A model generated the notes under the pieces. That model was not told the origin of the DNA. It saw only the letters and a program-made list of their open reading frames with translations, and did no database searches. DNA of 64,000 nucleotides from Burkholderiales bacterium (GTDB lineage Bacteria; Pseudomonadota; Gammaproteobacteria; Burkholderiales; Eutrophovitaceae): NCBI GenBank assembly GCA_035560005.1, contig DATMAN010000029.1, positions 1 to 64,000 of the forward strand, written 5' to 3'. The position numbers and the translations under genes are program-made. Shown piece by piece: positions 1 through 9,884 of the stretch. Position 1 is the stretch's first letter, and every line of letters begins with the position of its first letter.

Positions 1-11
1 ATCTTCTTCAC
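1..11 (-). CDS. skp: First codons of the next gene, probably skp/ompH (partial)
   Basis: Only a GTG start followed by two lysine codons is visible (GTG AAG AAG AT), running off the left edge. The start is supported by a GAGGAG ribosome binding site at 19-24 with a 7-base spacing. It follows bamA in the same direction after a 44-base gap. In proteobacteria the gene after bamA is usually skp, the periplasmic chaperone, and its signal peptide commonly begins M-K-K. The identity is inference from position; the sequence itself shows only a start site. Confidence 0.4.
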
Positions 12-54
12 GTGCTGTCTCCTCACCTATTGCAACGGACGATGTCGCTGCGAC

Positions 55-2325
55 TCAGAACAGCGTCCCGAGCGTGAACTGCACTCGTTCCTGCTTGTCA
101 TCCGGTTTGGGGTTGATCGGCCGCCCGAAGCTTAGCTTCAGCGGTCCGACGGGTGAATACCAGCTGAAGGCAAGACCCGTCGAGTAGCGCAACTCGTTGG
201 TGTCGTACTTCTCCCCGGCGAGGCCGGCATCGACGAACGCGGACAGCCGGACCGATTTGTCCTTCTCCAACCCGGGAAAGGGAAACAGCAATTCGAAATT
301 GCCGATCAGCTGCCGCTTGCCGCCGATCGCATCCCCGTTGCTGTCCTTCGGTCCGATGGTCGCCGTTGCGTAGCCGCGCACCGAATGCACTCCACCTGCG
401 TAGAAATTCTTGAAGAACGGAAGCGGCTTGTCGTCGTAACCTTCGGCGTAACCGATCTGGCCGTTCAGCAAGAGCGTCAGGTTTTGCGTGAGCGGATAAT
501 ACCACTGATGCTGATAAGTCAGACGGTAGTAGGTCAGGTCTGCGCCGGGCAGACCGACCTCGGCCTGAAGGCGCTGATAGCGGCCGCGCGTGGTGTAGAT
601 GATGCTGTCGCGCTGATCGCGCGCCCAGCCGGCCGTGCCGAGGTAGTTGTCGGTTGTCTCCCCGAATGTGTTGACGAAGTCGACGAAGCGCTGAGGCGTG
701 TCCTCCAGGATGCCGATCTTCGTCTGCTCGTAGGCCAGCCCGTAGTTGATGGTGTCGTACTCGGTCACCGGCACTCCGAATCGCAGTCCCAACCCCAGGG
801 TGGAGGTGTTGTAGCTGGAGATTGAAAGGCTGGAAACGTCGGTGTCGCGGCGATAGACGTCGAAGCCGCGGCTCACGCCGTCGTCGGTGAAATAGGGATT
901 GGTGTAGGAAAGCGCGTAGGTCTGGTTGATGCTCCCGGTATTGATCTGCAGGGACAGCGCGTTGCCGGTGCCGAAGATGTTCTGCTGCGAGATGCCCGCG
1001 GAAAGCACCACCTTCTCCGCCGTGGAATAGCCCACGCCCAGCGTCAGATTGCCGGTGGCCCGTTCGGTAACCTTGATGTTGACGTCGACCTGGTCCGCGA
1101 CTCCGGGTACGGCCGGCGTTTCGATCTGGACGTCGGAAAAGAATCCCAGCTTGTCGACCCGCTGGCGCGAGCGGTTCAGCTTCTCCGTGGAATACCACGC
1201 GCTTTCCATCTGGCGCAGCTCGCGCCGGATCACTTCGTCCCGGGTATTGGTGTTGCCGGAGATGTTGATCCGCCGGACGTAAATCCGGCGGCCGGGGTCG
1301 ACGTAGAGCGTGAAGGACGCCTCGCCCTTTTCGCGGTTGATCTCGGGCACCGCGTTGACTTGGGCGAAGGCGTAGCCTTCGTTGCCCAGCCGGTCCCCGA
1401 TGAGCTTGGTCGTTTCGGTCAGTCTCTCCCGCGAAAAGACTTCCCCCTTCCTGAGCCGGACCAGGCGGCGCAGTTCCTCTTCCGCAACGATCAGCTCGCC
1501 CGCCAGCTTCACGTCGGCCACGCGGTACTTGCCGCCCTCGGTGAGATTGATGGTGATGAAGATGTCCTGCTTGTCCGGCGAGATCGACACCTGGGTGGAA
1601 TCGATCGAGAACTCCAGATATCCCTGGTTGAGGTAGAACGAGCGCAGCGTCTCGAGATCCGCCTGCAGTTTCGGCTTGGAGTACTGATCGTTCTTGCTGT
1701 ACCACGTGAGCAGCCCGGGCGTGCGCAAGGTCAGTTGCTTGCGCAGCGTGCGGTCGCTGAACACTTCGTTGCCGACGAACCGGATCTGGCGGATCTTGGC
1801 GACCCGGCCTTCGGAAATGGTGAAGCTGAGCGCCACACGGTTGCGCTCGAGCGGCGTGACGGTGGTGGTGATCTGCACGCCGTACTTGCCGCGCGCGATA
1901 TACTGGTTCTTCAGCTCCTGCTCCGCGCGATCCAGCAGCGCGCGGTCGAAGATGCGCGACTCGGCGAGCCCGATCTGCTTGAGCGCCTCCTTCAGCTTGT
2001 CCTTGTCGAATTCCTTGGAGCCGATCACGTCGATCTGCGCGATCGCGGGCCGCTCTTCCACGATCACGACCAACACGTCGCCGTCGGCCTCCAGCCGCAC
2101 GTCCTTGAAGAAGCCGGTGGCGAACAGCGCCTTCACCGCGGCGGAAGCCCGTTCCGGCGTGACCTTGTCGCCGACCTTGATGGGCAGATAGCTGAACACC
2201 GTGCCCGCTTCGGTGCGCTGAATGCCCTCGACGCGGATGTCGCGCACTTCGAAAGGTTCGAATCCGAGAGCGGTGGAGCAGTAGAAAAGGGCGATGAGCG
2301 CGAGCGGCAGTGGCCTTATTGTCAT
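55..2325 (-). CDS. bamA: BamA, outer membrane protein assembly factor
   Basis: This is the central beta-barrel subunit of the BAM complex, which folds and inserts outer-membrane proteins. The 756-residue length is normal. A signal peptide ends near residue 21 (after ALG). Five POTRA domains follow to about residue 420, with FxFxxxR-like openings such as the segment starting FEPFEVRDIRVEGI, and then the 16-strand barrel. The L6 VRGF-type motif is present as SVRGYATATIGP near residue 650, and the protein ends in phenylalanine, the usual outer-membrane signature. It lies 6 bases after rseP, the classical order. bamB is in the same window at 20917-22092. Confidence 0.98.
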   Translation of the reverse strand: MTIRPLPLALIALFYCSTALGFEPFEVRDIRVEGIQRTEAGTVFSYLPIKVGDKVTPERASAAVKALFATGFFKDVRLEADGDVLVVIVEERPAIAQIDVIGSKEFDKDKLKEALKQIGLAESRIFDRALLDRAEQELKNQYIARGKYGVQITTTVTPLERNRVALSFTISEGRVAKIRQIRFVGNEVFSDRTLRKQLTLRTPGLLTWYSKNDQYSKPKLQADLETLRSFYLNQGYLEFSIDSTQVSISPDKQDIFITINLTEGGKYRVADVKLAGELIVAEEELRRLVRLRKGEVFSRERLTETTKLIGDRLGNEGYAFAQVNAVPEINREKGEASFTLYVDPGRRIYVRRINISGNTNTRDEVIRRELRQMESAWYSTEKLNRSRQRVDKLGFFSDVQIETPAVPGVADQVDVNIKVTERATGNLTLGVGYSTAEKVVLSAGISQQNIFGTGNALSLQINTGSINQTYALSYTNPYFTDDGVSRGFDVYRRDTDVSSLSISSYNTSTLGLGLRFGVPVTEYDTINYGLAYEQTKIGILEDTPQRFVDFVNTFGETTDNYLGTAGWARDQRDSIIYTTRGRYQRLQAEVGLPGADLTYYRLTYQHQWYYPLTQNLTLLLNGQIGYAEGYDDKPLPFFKNFYAGGVHSVRGYATATIGPKDSNGDAIGGKRQLIGNFELLFPFPGLEKDKSVRLSAFVDAGLAGEKYDTNELRYSTGLAFSWYSPVGPLKLSFGRPINPKPDDKQERVQFTLGTLF

Positions 2326-2331
2326 CTGCGT

Positions 2332-3696
2332 TCAGCCGCCGAGCAGGCGATTTATGTCGTTATAGAGCGCGAACGCCATCAAGCCGAAGAGCAGAACGAT
2401 GCCCACCTGCTGGCCGACTTCCAGTGCCCGCTGCGACACCGGGCTGCCTTTGATGATCTCGACCAGATAGTACATGAGGTGCCCCCCGTCGAGGACCGGA
2501 ACCGGCAGCAGGTTGAGCACGCCGAGGCTGATGCTGATGAGCGCCAGGAAATTAAGGTACGCGAGCCAGCCCAGTTGCGCGGACTGCCCGGCATAGTCCG
2601 CGATCGTGATCGGACCGGAGAGGTTCTTCAGCGAGACGTCTCCCACGATCATGCGGCCCAGCATCTTCAGGGTGAAAAGCGACACCTCGCCCATGCGTGC
2701 CACCGCCTTCCGCGCAGCCTCGAGCGGTCCGTACCGGACTTCGGTCAGCAGCCACTCGAACTCCTTCTCGTCGATGCGCGGCGCGGCTCCGATGCGGCCG
2801 ATCGTGGCCTGTCCTTCGACGGCGAGGTCGGGCGTGACGCGGATGTCGAGCGCGCGGCCGTCGCGCTCCACCGTCAGCCGCAGCGGCCGGCCGGGCGCGC
2901 CGCGCACCGCGGCCACCACCTCCTCCCACTGCCCGACCGCGCGACCATCGATTTCCAGCACGCGGTCTCCTTCCCGCAGTCCGTCGCGCCGCGCCGCGCC
3001 GTCCTGTGTCAGGCGGCCCAGCACCGGCTGGATCGGCGGATTGAAGCGCGTGAGCCCGATCGCCTCCAGCAGATCGGAGTCGATGTCCTCCGCGCCGATG
3101 CCCGCCAGATCGAGGCGCGCAAAGCGGATGTGGCCATCTGCGCGATGGACTTCCAGCGGGACCGTCGCCCGCCGTAACGCATGATCCAGAAGCTCCCAGC
3201 GCAGGTCCTGCCAGGTTGCGACCGGCCGATCGCCGACCTTGGCGATCAGATCTCCTGGCTGCAGTCGGGCGCTCGCCGCCGGCGTACCGGGCAGAGGCTC
3301 GCCGACCACCGGTTTGACACCCGGAACGCCGTGCAGAAACAGCGCCCAGTACAGGAACACCGCGAGAAGAAAGTTGGCCAGCGGGCCGGCGGCGACGATC
3401 GCCACGCGCTTGGCCACCGGCTGGACGTTGAACGCCCGATGGCGCTCCTCGGCAGCCACCGGGCCCTCGCGCTCGTCGAGCATCTTCACGTAGCCGCCAA
3501 GCGGAAAGGCGGCGATGACCCATTCCGTGCGGTCCGCGCCGAACCTTCTCGACCACAGCGGCGTGCCAAACCCGATGGAGAAGCGCAGGACCCTGACGCC
3601 GCAGAGCCGGGCGATCAGGTAGTGGCCCAGCTCGTGAAAGACGATAAGCACCCCGAGGGCGACGAGGAAGGCGGCAATGGTCGAAAGCATTTGCAT
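2332..3696 (-). CDS. rseP: RseP, site-2 intramembrane zinc protease
   Basis: Inner-membrane metalloprotease that cleaves anti-sigma factor RseA and remnant signal peptides in the sigma-E envelope response. The catalytic zinc motif HELGH is at residues 21-25 in the first transmembrane helix. Two PDZ domains follow (roughly residues 115-195 and 205-285). The second catalytic motif, NLLPVPVLDGGH, lies near residue 400, between the last membrane helices. The length of 454 matches the family. Translation could begin at the first or the third codon, both ATG. It sits between dxr and bamA, the usual proteobacterial order. Confidence 0.97.
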   Translation of the reverse strand: MQMLSTIAAFLVALGVLIVFHELGHYLIARLCGVRVLRFSIGFGTPLWSRRFGADRTEWVIAAFPLGGYVKMLDEREGPVAAEERHRAFNVQPVAKRVAIVAAGPLANFLLAVFLYWALFLHGVPGVKPVVGEPLPGTPAASARLQPGDLIAKVGDRPVATWQDLRWELLDHALRRATVPLEVHRADGHIRFARLDLAGIGAEDIDSDLLEAIGLTRFNPPIQPVLGRLTQDGAARRDGLREGDRVLEIDGRAVGQWEEVVAAVRGAPGRPLRLTVERDGRALDIRVTPDLAVEGQATIGRIGAAPRIDEKEFEWLLTEVRYGPLEAARKAVARMGEVSLFTLKMLGRMIVGDVSLKNLSGPITIADYAGQSAQLGWLAYLNFLALISISLGVLNLLPVPVLDGGHLMYYLVEIIKGSPVSQRALEVGQQVGIVLLFGLMAFALYNDINRLLGG

Positions 3697-3718
3697 CGGT
3701 CGGCGAGCCGGCGAGACG

Positions 3719-4909
3719 TCAGTGGATCAAGGCTTCGAGCCGCTGCCCGGCGGCCTCGCGTGCCCTCGAATCGGCCCGGAGGACCGCATCGAGATCGGAT
3801 AGGGGCTCGTTGGGCAGCGCGCTCAGCACCTCTTGCACCAGACGGGGAATGTGCTGATACGGCAGGCGCCGTTCCAGAAAGTTCTCCACGGCGATCTCGT
3901 TGGCGGCGTTCAGATACACCGGCGCCGCGCCGCCGGCGCGCAGCGCCTCGTAGGCCAGACGCAGACAAGGAAAGCGCGCCGTGTCCGGTTGCTCGAAATG
4001 CAGCGCCGCGATCGCGCAAAGATCGAGTGGCCGCACGCCGTTGTCGATACGCTCGGGATAGGCCAGCGCATGTGCGATTGGCGTGCGCATGTCCGGATTG
4101 CCGAGCTGCGCGATGACCGAGCCGTCGACGTATTCGACCAGGGAGTGCACCACGCTCTCCGGGTGGATGAGCACTTCGATCTGCTCGGGTTGCGCGTCGA
4201 ACAGATAGTGCGCCTCGATCACTTCCAGTCCCTTGTTCATCAGCGTGGCAGAGTCCACGGAAATCTTCCGCCCCATGATCCACTTCGGGTGCGCGCAGGC
4301 CTGCTCGGGCGTGACCGAGGCGAGCTGCGCGACGGGAGTCAGGCGAAACGGGCCTCCCGAAGCCGTGAGCAGCAAGCGCCGCACGCCGTGGGCTTGCGGA
4401 TCGCCCGAATAGCCGGCAGGCAGCGCCTGGAAGATTGCGTTGTGCTCGCTGTCGATGGGCAGCAGCAGGGCTTTGCTCGTGCGCGCCGCGCCGATCAGCA
4501 GCCGCCCCGCCATGACCAGCGCCTCTTTGTTTGCCAGCAGCAGCTTCTTTCCGGCCCGCGCCGCCGCCAGCGTCGGGCGCAGGCCGATCGCGCCGACGAT
4601 GGCGGCCATCACGGTGTCGATGCGGGGATGCGCCGCAAGCGTCTCGATCGCCTGCGGGCCGTCCATCACCTCGCAAGACAGGCCGGCAGCGCTCACGCGC
4701 TCGCGCAATCGGCGCGCCGCGCCGGCGTCGGCCAGGGCCGCAAACGCAGGCTCGAACTGCACGCATTGCGCGAACAGGCGCTCCACGTCGCGATTGGCGG
4801 CCAGCGCGAAAACGCGGAAGCGGTCCGGATGGCGCGACACCACGTCGAGCGTGCTCATGCCCACGCTGCCCGTCGACCCTAGAATGGCCAGATTCTGCCG
4901 CTCGCTCAT
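3719..4909 (-). CDS. dxr: 1-deoxy-D-xylulose 5-phosphate reductoisomerase
   Basis: Second enzyme of the MEP isoprenoid pathway; it converts DXP to MEP with NADPH in the cytoplasm. The N terminus carries the Rossmann loop GSTGSVG (residues 11-17), and the metal and substrate motif [10 protein letters not shown] is near residue 148. The length is 396 residues. The frame stays open upstream, but the ATG at 4909 is chosen: it gives the canonical family N terminus and overlaps the cdsA stop by four bases (ATGA), which implies translational coupling. ispG of the same pathway is at 24039-25340. Confidence 0.97.
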   Translation of the reverse strand: MSERQNLAILGSTGSVGMSTLDVVSRHPDRFRVFALAANRDVERLFAQCVQFEPAFAALADAGAARRLRERVSAAGLSCEVMDGPQAIETLAAHPRIDTVMAAIVGAIGLRPTLAAARAGKKLLLANKEALVMAGRLLIGAARTSKALLLPIDSEHNAIFQALPAGYSGDPQAHGVRRLLLTASGGPFRLTPVAQLASVTPEQACAHPKWIMGRKISVDSATLMNKGLEVIEAHYLFDAQPEQIEVLIHPESVVHSLVEYVDGSVIAQLGNPDMRTPIAHALAYPERIDNGVRPLDLCAIAALHFEQPDTARFPCLRLAYEALRAGGAAPVYLNAANEIAVENFLERRLPYQHIPRLVQEVLSALPNEPLSDLDAVLRADSRAREAAGQRLEALIH

Positions 4910-5727
4910 GGCCTGGCGTGCAGCAGGTACAGCGCTGCGAAGGGCATCGCGGCGGTCACGCTGTCGATGCGATCGAGCACGCCGCCATGGCCGGGAAGCA
5001 GATGGCCGCTGTCTTTTGCGCCGGCCTGGCGCTTGATCCACGACTCGAACAGGTCACCGGCGACCGAAAGCGTGGTAAGCACCATGGCGAAGACGACCAG
5101 GGCCGCCTTCTCTCCAAGCGGCGCGCCGGCCAGCGGAAAAATCGCGATCAGCATGACATAGAGGAGGACCGCGGCATAGGCGCCGACCAAGCCTTCGATC
5201 GTCTTGCCGGGGCTGATTGCAGGCGCGAGTTTACGGCGTCCGAAGCGCCGGCCGACGAAGTAGGCCGCCGTGTCGGCGAGCCAGATCACGCACAGGGTGA
5301 GGAAGAGCACCAGCGGCGTCTTCTGCATGGCGCTGGTGGCGAGCCAGGCCGGAACCAGCACCATCCACCCGGCCAGCAGCAGCAGCGCGCGCTGCCGGAT
5401 GCGCCAGCCGAAGTACAGCCAGCAGGGAACCGCCGCCGCCCAGAACACGACCGCGAGTCCCAGCACCGCTTGCCAGGCAGTGTGGCTCGCCCCGCGCCAC
5501 GCGGGAAGCGCGCCGGCGACGAACAGCGCCGTCCCACTGATCGCCACGAGCGCCGCGAACAGCGCCTGGCCGATCCCGGGCAGCGCGCACAGCCGCGCCC
5601 ATTCCACGGCAGCGAGCACGACCGCAACGCCGATGGCTGCGGTCCAGACCGGGTTGGGCGCGAAGAACATCAGGCCCAGCAGCAGGGGCAGGAGCACTGC
5701 GACCGTGATGAGGCGTTCCCTCAACAT
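4906..5727 (-). CDS. cdsA: CdsA, phosphatidate cytidylyltransferase
   Basis: Integral membrane enzyme that makes CDP-diacylglycerol from phosphatidic acid and CTP, the branch point of phospholipid synthesis. It is hydrophobic with about eight transmembrane segments. The C-terminal signature [10 protein letters not shown], followed by [12 protein letters not shown] and DRIDS, marks the CTP-transferase motif. The ATG at 5727 gives 273 residues, the usual size. A TTG 42 bases upstream would overlap uppS but adds a poorly conserved arginine-rich stretch. Its neighbours are uppS upstream and dxr downstream, the standard order. Confidence 0.95.
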   Translation of the reverse strand: MLRERLITVAVLLPLLLGLMFFAPNPVWTAAIGVAVVLAAVEWARLCALPGIGQALFAALVAISGTALFVAGALPAWRGASHTAWQAVLGLAVVFWAAAVPCWLYFGWRIRQRALLLLAGWMVLVPAWLATSAMQKTPLVLFLTLCVIWLADTAAYFVGRRFGRRKLAPAISPGKTIEGLVGAYAAVLLYVMLIAIFPLAGAPLGEKAALVVFAMVLTTLSVAGDLFESWIKRQAGAKDSGHLLPGHGGVLDRIDSVTAAMPFAALYLLHARP

Positions 5728-5765
5728 ACGGGCATGGGGCGGGAGGCGCCTTGTGGCCGCCGCCC

Positions 5766-6554
5766 TCAAGCCAAGCGCGGCTGCGCGGAGCCTTGCGCCG
5801 CCTCCTGGGCGCTCGCCAGCTGTTCGCTGGTCCGGCCGAACCGACGCTCGCGCTGGCGGTACGACTCGATCGCCCGCGCCAGCGATTTGGCATCGAAGTC
5901 GGGCCAGAGCTCATCGGTGAAGTAAAACTCGGTGTAGGCGAGCTGCCACAAGAGGAAATTGCTCACGCGCTGCTCGCCGCCGGTGCGGATGAACAGGTCC
6001 GGTTCTGGGGCATAACTCATCGACAGGAACGGCGCAAGGTCGGCCTCCCGGTAACCACCGGTGCGTTCCGGCAGCTTGCGTACCATGCGGTTGACTGCCT
6101 GCAGGATATCCCAGCGCCCGCCATAGTTGGCGGCGATGGTCAGAGTCAAGCCGCTGTTGCCCGCGGTCAAGGCTTCCGCCTGGCGGATCAGACGCACGAG
6201 GCGCGGCTCGAAGCTGCCCAAGTCGCCGACGATCCGCAGCCGGATGTTGTTCTCGTGCAGCTTGGCGACCTCCTGCTCCAGGGCCATGACGAACAGGTCC
6301 ATCAGAAAGGACACTTCTTCCTTCGGCCGGCGCCAGTTTTCGCTGGAGAACGCGAACAGTGTCAGGAACCCGACGCCGCGTTCGACGCAGGCGCGGGTGA
6401 TGACCCGCACCGCCTCCAGCCCGCGGCGATGACCGGCCGCGCGCGGCAGAAACCGCTGCCTAGCCCAGCGCCCGTTGCCGTCCATGATGATGGCGATGTG
6501 ACGCGGCACCGGCCCGGCCTGCGGAACGGAAATGGTTGAGGATTCGAAGTTCAT
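5766..6554 (-). CDS. uppS: UppS, undecaprenyl diphosphate synthase
   Basis: Cis-prenyltransferase that condenses isopentenyl diphosphate onto farnesyl diphosphate to give the C55 carrier for peptidoglycan and O-antigen. The P-loop-like motif [12 protein letters not shown] (residues 19-30) includes the metal-binding Asp25. The C-terminal [17 protein letters not shown] signature is intact. The ATG at 6554 gives 262 residues, typical for the family. It uses isoprenoid units from the same pathway as dxr and precedes cdsA. Confidence 0.97.
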   Translation of the reverse strand: MNFESSTISVPQAGPVPRHIAIIMDGNGRWARQRFLPRAAGHRRGLEAVRVITRACVERGVGFLTLFAFSSENWRRPKEEVSFLMDLFVMALEQEVAKLHENNIRLRIVGDLGSFEPRLVRLIRQAEALTAGNSGLTLTIAANYGGRWDILQAVNRMVRKLPERTGGYREADLAPFLSMSYAPEPDLFIRTGGEQRVSNFLLWQLAYTEFYFTDELWPDFDAKSLARAIESYRQRERRFGRTSEQLASAQEAAQGSAQPRLA

Positions 6555-6643
6555 GCTGGGTCCCCTGGGTTCATTCGCGGCCGGGCCGCACCGGGCGCCA
6601 TGGCGATGCGGCAGTTGCGCCGCAACAGTGTGCCTGGCCGACG

Positions 6644-7204
6644 CTACACCGCCATCAGGTCCTTTTCCTTGGCCGCCAGCGTCTTGTCCACCTCGGCGAC
6701 ATAGCGGTCGGTCAGTTTCTGGATCTCCTCCTGGGCTCGGCGCTCTTCGTCTTCGGAAACCTGCTTGGCCTTCAGCATTTCCTTCAACTGATGAATGGCG
6801 TCGCGCCTGACGTTGCGCACCGCCACCCGTGCGTTCTCGGCCTCGTGCCTGACGACCTTGATCAATTCCTTGCGCCGCTCTTCGGTCAAGGGCGGCATCG
6901 GCACGCGCACCGCCTCGCCCATTGTGGACGGATTCAGGCCGAGATCGGAATCGCGGATCGCCTTCTCGATGACCGGCAACATCTTCTTCTCCCACGGCTG
7001 CACGCTCAGCGTGCGCGCGTCCATGACGCTGACCGCCGCCACCTGGTTCAGCGGCGTGGGCGTGCCGTAATAGTCGACCTGGATGTGATCGAGCAGGCCG
7101 GCATGGGCGCGCCCGGTGCGCACCTTGCCCAGATCGGCCTTCAGCGCCTCCAGGCTCTTCTGCATCTTCTGTTCCGCCGATTTCTTCACCTCCGAGAGCG
7201 TCAT
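6644..7204 (-). CDS. frr: Ribosome recycling factor
   Basis: Splits post-termination ribosomes together with EF-G. The 186-residue length is standard. The family core is visible: the helix [15 protein letters not shown], then the [12 protein letters not shown] domain-II segment. The C-terminal coiled-coil helices run from [15 protein letters not shown] to the end. An excellent Shine-Dalgarno (GGAGGA, 5 bases before the ATG at 7204) fixes the start. It follows pyrH in the conserved rpsB-tsf-pyrH-frr cluster. The 89 bases before uppS hold nothing I recognise. Confidence 0.98.
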   Translation of the reverse strand: MTLSEVKKSAEQKMQKSLEALKADLGKVRTGRAHAGLLDHIQVDYYGTPTPLNQVAAVSVMDARTLSVQPWEKKMLPVIEKAIRDSDLGLNPSTMGEAVRVPMPPLTEERRKELIKVVRHEAENARVAVRNVRRDAIHQLKEMLKAKQVSEDEERRAQEEIQKLTDRYVAEVDKTLAAKEKDLMAV

Positions 7205-7226
7205 GCTTAGTCCTCCTTCGATACGC

Positions 7227-7940
7227 TCAGCTATGGACCAGTGTGCCTTCGTCCTCGCCCTGGACGACGCGTTTGAGCGCACCCGCCTTGAAGATGCTGA
7301 AGACGCAGACCGGCAGCTTCTGGTCGCGGCACAGCGTGAGCGCGGTTGCGTCCATGACCTTGAGCTTCTTGACGATGGCCTCGTCGAATGTCAGCCGTTT
7401 GTAGCGCATGGCGTCGGGATGGGTCTTGGGATCGTCGGTGTAGACTCCGTCCACCTTGGTCGCCTTGATCACGACATCGACGTTCATCTCCATCCCGCGC
7501 AACGCCGCCGCGGTGTCGGTGGTGAAGAACGGATTGCCGGTGCCGGCCGCGAAGATGACCACCCGGCCTTCTTCCAGGTAGCGCATCGCCTTGCCGCGGA
7601 TGTAGGGTTCGGCGACCTGTTCGATGTTGAGCGCCGACTGCACCCGGCTCCTCAAACCGACCCGCCGCATCGCATCCTGTAGCGCCAGGGCGTTCATGAC
7701 CGTGGCGAGCATGCCGATGTAATCGGCAGTCGCGCGGTCCATCCCGGCCGCCGCGGGCGCCACGCCGCGAAAGATGTTGCCGCCGCCGATCACCACGCCC
7801 ACTTCGACTCCCAGCTCGACCACCTCCTTGATCTCGCCGACGATGCGATCGATGGTCTCCCTGTTGATTCCGTAGGCATCGCCGCCCATGAGGGCCTCGC
7901 CCGAGAGCTTGAGCAGGATGCGCTTGTAGGCGGGCTTCAT
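7227..7940 (-). CDS. pyrH: PyrH, UMP kinase
   Basis: Phosphorylates UMP to UDP in pyrimidine nucleotide synthesis. It belongs to the bacterial amino-acid-kinase fold family rather than the eukaryotic NMP kinases. The N-terminal segment [14 protein letters not shown] is the ATP-binding signature. [12 protein letters not shown] and [15 protein letters not shown] are the UMP-binding and interface motifs. The length of 237 is normal. It lies between tsf and frr, 22 bases from frr. Confidence 0.98.
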   Translation of the reverse strand: MKPAYKRILLKLSGEALMGGDAYGINRETIDRIVGEIKEVVELGVEVGVVIGGGNIFRGVAPAAAGMDRATADYIGMLATVMNALALQDAMRRVGLRSRVQSALNIEQVAEPYIRGKAMRYLEEGRVVIFAAGTGNPFFTTDTAAALRGMEMNVDVVIKATKVDGVYTDDPKTHPDAMRYKRLTFDEAIVKKLKVMDATALTLCRDQKLPVCVFSIFKAGALKRVVQGEDEGTLVHS

Positions 7941-7966
7941 CGCGCAAGTAAGCCGCAGGCGGCAAG

Positions 7967-8851
7967 TCAGCGCGCCTGCGCCGCCTGGGCCTGAACCTCG
8001 GCGGCGAAATCGGTCTGCTTCTTCTCGATGCCCTCGCCGACGACGAACAGGGAAAAGCCGTGCACCTTTGCCCCCTTTGCGGCGAGCAGTTTGTCGATCG
8101 TGATCTTGTCGTCCTTGACGAAGGGCTGGCCCAGCAACGTGACCTCCGCCAGGTACTTCTGAACGCTGCCCTCCACGATCTTGTCGACGATATTGGCCGG
8201 CTTGCCCGACTCCCGCGCCCGCGCCGCGGCGATCTCGCGCTCGCGCGCGACGTTTTCGGCGGGAACCTGATCCCGGGATACCGCGATGGGCCTGGAGGCC
8301 GCGATATGCATCGCGAGGTCCTTGCCCAGCGCCTCGTCTCCGCCGCTGAAGTCCACCAGCACGCCGATCCGGTTGCCGTGCAGATAATGGGCCAGCCTGC
8401 CCTGCGCGCGCTGCAAGGCGACCCGGCGCACGCTGATGTTCTCGCCGAGCTTCATGATGAGCGCACGCCGCGCTTCCTCGACCGTCTCGCCCGAGGCGAG
8501 TTTTTGCTGTGCCAGCACCTCGACCGTGCCGGCGTTCGTCGCGGCCGCGGTCCGGGCGACCGCGGCGGCGAACGCGGAGAAGCTCGCGTCCTTGGCCACA
8601 AAGTCGGTTTCGCAGTTCACTTCGACCAGCGCCCCGCTGCTGCCGTCGGCCGCGACGAACGCCGCCACCGCGCCTTCGGCCGCGATGCGCCCCGCCACCT
8701 TGCTCGCCTTGGCACCGCTGCGGATGCGCAGCAGGTCTTCGGCCTTCTTCAGGTCGCCGCCCGCCTCTTCCAGCGCCTTCTTACACTCCATCATGCCAAG
8801 CCCCGTGCGCTCGCGGAGTTCCTTCACCATGCTCGCGCTGATTTCCGCCAT
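7967..8851 (-). CDS. tsf: Elongation factor Ts
   Basis: Guanine-nucleotide exchange factor for EF-Tu. Both family signatures are present: [19 protein letters not shown] near residue 15 and [13 protein letters not shown] near residue 80. The length of 294 matches betaproteobacterial EF-Ts. It follows rpsB but is separated from it by 118 bases that hold a strong hairpin with A/T flanks. Its expression may therefore be lowered relative to rpsB. Confidence 0.98.
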   Translation of the reverse strand: MAEISASMVKELRERTGLGMMECKKALEEAGGDLKKAEDLLRIRSGAKASKVAGRIAAEGAVAAFVAADGSSGALVEVNCETDFVAKDASFSAFAAAVARTAAATNAGTVEVLAQQKLASGETVEEARRALIMKLGENISVRRVALQRAQGRLAHYLHGNRIGVLVDFSGGDEALGKDLAMHIAASRPIAVSRDQVPAENVAREREIAAARARESGKPANIVDKIVEGSVQKYLAEVTLLGQPFVKDDKITIDKLLAAKGAKVHGFSLFVVGEGIEKKQTDFAAEVQAQAAQAR

Positions 8852-8925
8852 AGGTCGTTTCCTGCTCCTTTGTCTATCGGTTCATCTACCGCGTCGGCTG
8901 CCTCGCGCCGGTCGGCCCCCCGGTT

Positions 8926-8953
8926 AAAAAAAAGGGGCCGAGGCCCCTTTTTT
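8926..8953. terminator. Bidirectional-looking hairpin terminator/attenuator between rpsB and tsf
   Basis: Eight A residues (8926-8933), the stem GGGGCC (8934-8939), a GA turn, GGCCCC (8942-8947) and six T residues (8948-8953) form a GC-rich hairpin with a U tract on either strand. Because rpsB is transcribed into tsf on the minus strand, it probably acts as a partial terminator. A comparable rpsB-tsf attenuator is known in enterobacteria. Readthrough efficiency cannot be judged from sequence. Confidence 0.8.
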
Positions 8954-8969
8954 CGCTCCGCCCGGTCGC

Positions 8970-9716
8970 TCAGGCCTGTGCCTGCTCTTCCGAGCTGTCC
9001 ACCTCCACGAATTCATCACCCGAGATCTCGCGGATCACCTGCGAGCGGCCTTCCAGAATCGCATCCGCGATTCCGCGGGCGTAGAGCCGGACGGCGCGGC
9101 TCGCGTCGTCGTTGCCCGGAATCACATAGTCCACGCCCTCGGGCGAGTGATTGGTGTCGACCACGCCCACCACCGGAATGCCGAGCTTGTTGGCCTCGGT
9201 CACCGCGATCCGGTGATAGCCCACGTCGACCACGAACATCGCGTCGGGCAGGCTGTTCATTTCCTTGATGCCGCCCAGGCTGCGCTCGAGCTTGGCCAGC
9301 TCGCGCTGGAAGGTCAATGCTTCCTTCTTCGACATCTTTTCCAGCGAGCCGTCCTGCACCATCTGGTCCATGTCGCGCAGCCGCTTGATCGACTGCTTCA
9401 CGGTCTTGAAGTTGGTGAGCATCCCGCCCAGCCAGCGGTAGTCGACATAGGGCGAGCTGCAGCGCTGTGCTTCCTCGCGGATGATGTCGCGCGCCTGGCG
9501 TTTGGTCCCCACGAAGAGCACCGTTCCCTTGTTCGAAGCCAGCTGACGGACGAACTTCACCGCCTCCAGGTACTGCGCGAGGGTCTTTTCGAGGTTGATG
9601 ATGTGAATCTTGTTGCGATGGCCGAAGATGTACGGGGCCATCCTGGGGTTCCAGTAGCGGGTTTGATGCCCGAAATGCACCCCGGCTTCGAGCATCTGAC
9701 GCATCGTGATGGACAT
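8970..9716 (-). CDS. rpsB: 30S ribosomal protein S2
   Basis: Small-subunit ribosomal protein needed for S1 binding and late 30S assembly. Signatures [20 protein letters not shown] and [19 protein letters not shown] are typical. The length is 248. The ATG at 9716 starts the canonical [19 protein letters not shown] terminus; an upstream open extension of 52 codons is rejected because it covers the promoter region and has no family similarity. A long leader of about 115 bases precedes it, as in other rpsB operons where S2 regulates its own mRNA. Confidence 0.98.
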   Translation of the reverse strand: MSITMRQMLEAGVHFGHQTRYWNPRMAPYIFGHRNKIHIINLEKTLAQYLEAVKFVRQLASNKGTVLFVGTKRQARDIIREEAQRCSSPYVDYRWLGGMLTNFKTVKQSIKRLRDMDQMVQDGSLEKMSKKEALTFQRELAKLERSLGGIKEMNSLPDAMFVVDVGYHRIAVTEANKLGIPVVGVVDTNHSPEGVDYVIPGNDDASRAVRLYARGIADAILEGRSQVIREISGDEFVEVDSSEEQAQA

Positions 9717-9838
9717 CTGGTCTCCAGTTCGGGTTAGAGCCTCCCCCCGCGCGAGACCCGAATCTTTCCGGGCACCCAAAGCTGTTGCGGAGGTGCGAGT
9801 TTGTCGCCGTGGGGCAGCACCCCTTGAGCGAGGCGCGC

Positions 9839-9868
9839 AGTCTAGCACGCGGAACCCCGTCGGCTCAA
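9839..9868 (-). promoter_or_regulatory. Candidate rpsB-tsf promoter
   Basis: On the minus strand, TTGAGC (9863-9868) is followed after 18 bases by TAGACT (9839-9844). A TGC just before the -10 makes it an extended -10 element. The sequence after the -10 is GC-rich (GCGCGCC), the kind of discriminator linked to stringent control of ribosomal genes. Transcription from here would give a leader of roughly 115 bases. The -35 matches only partly, so this remains a prediction. Confidence 0.55.
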
Positions 9869-9884
9869 GCATTCTGTCGGCTGC

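Noticed and set aside
1360..3177. A 605-codon plus-strand open frame opposite bamA and rseP
   Set aside because: Same compositional artefact; it crosses the boundary between two well-supported minus-strand genes.
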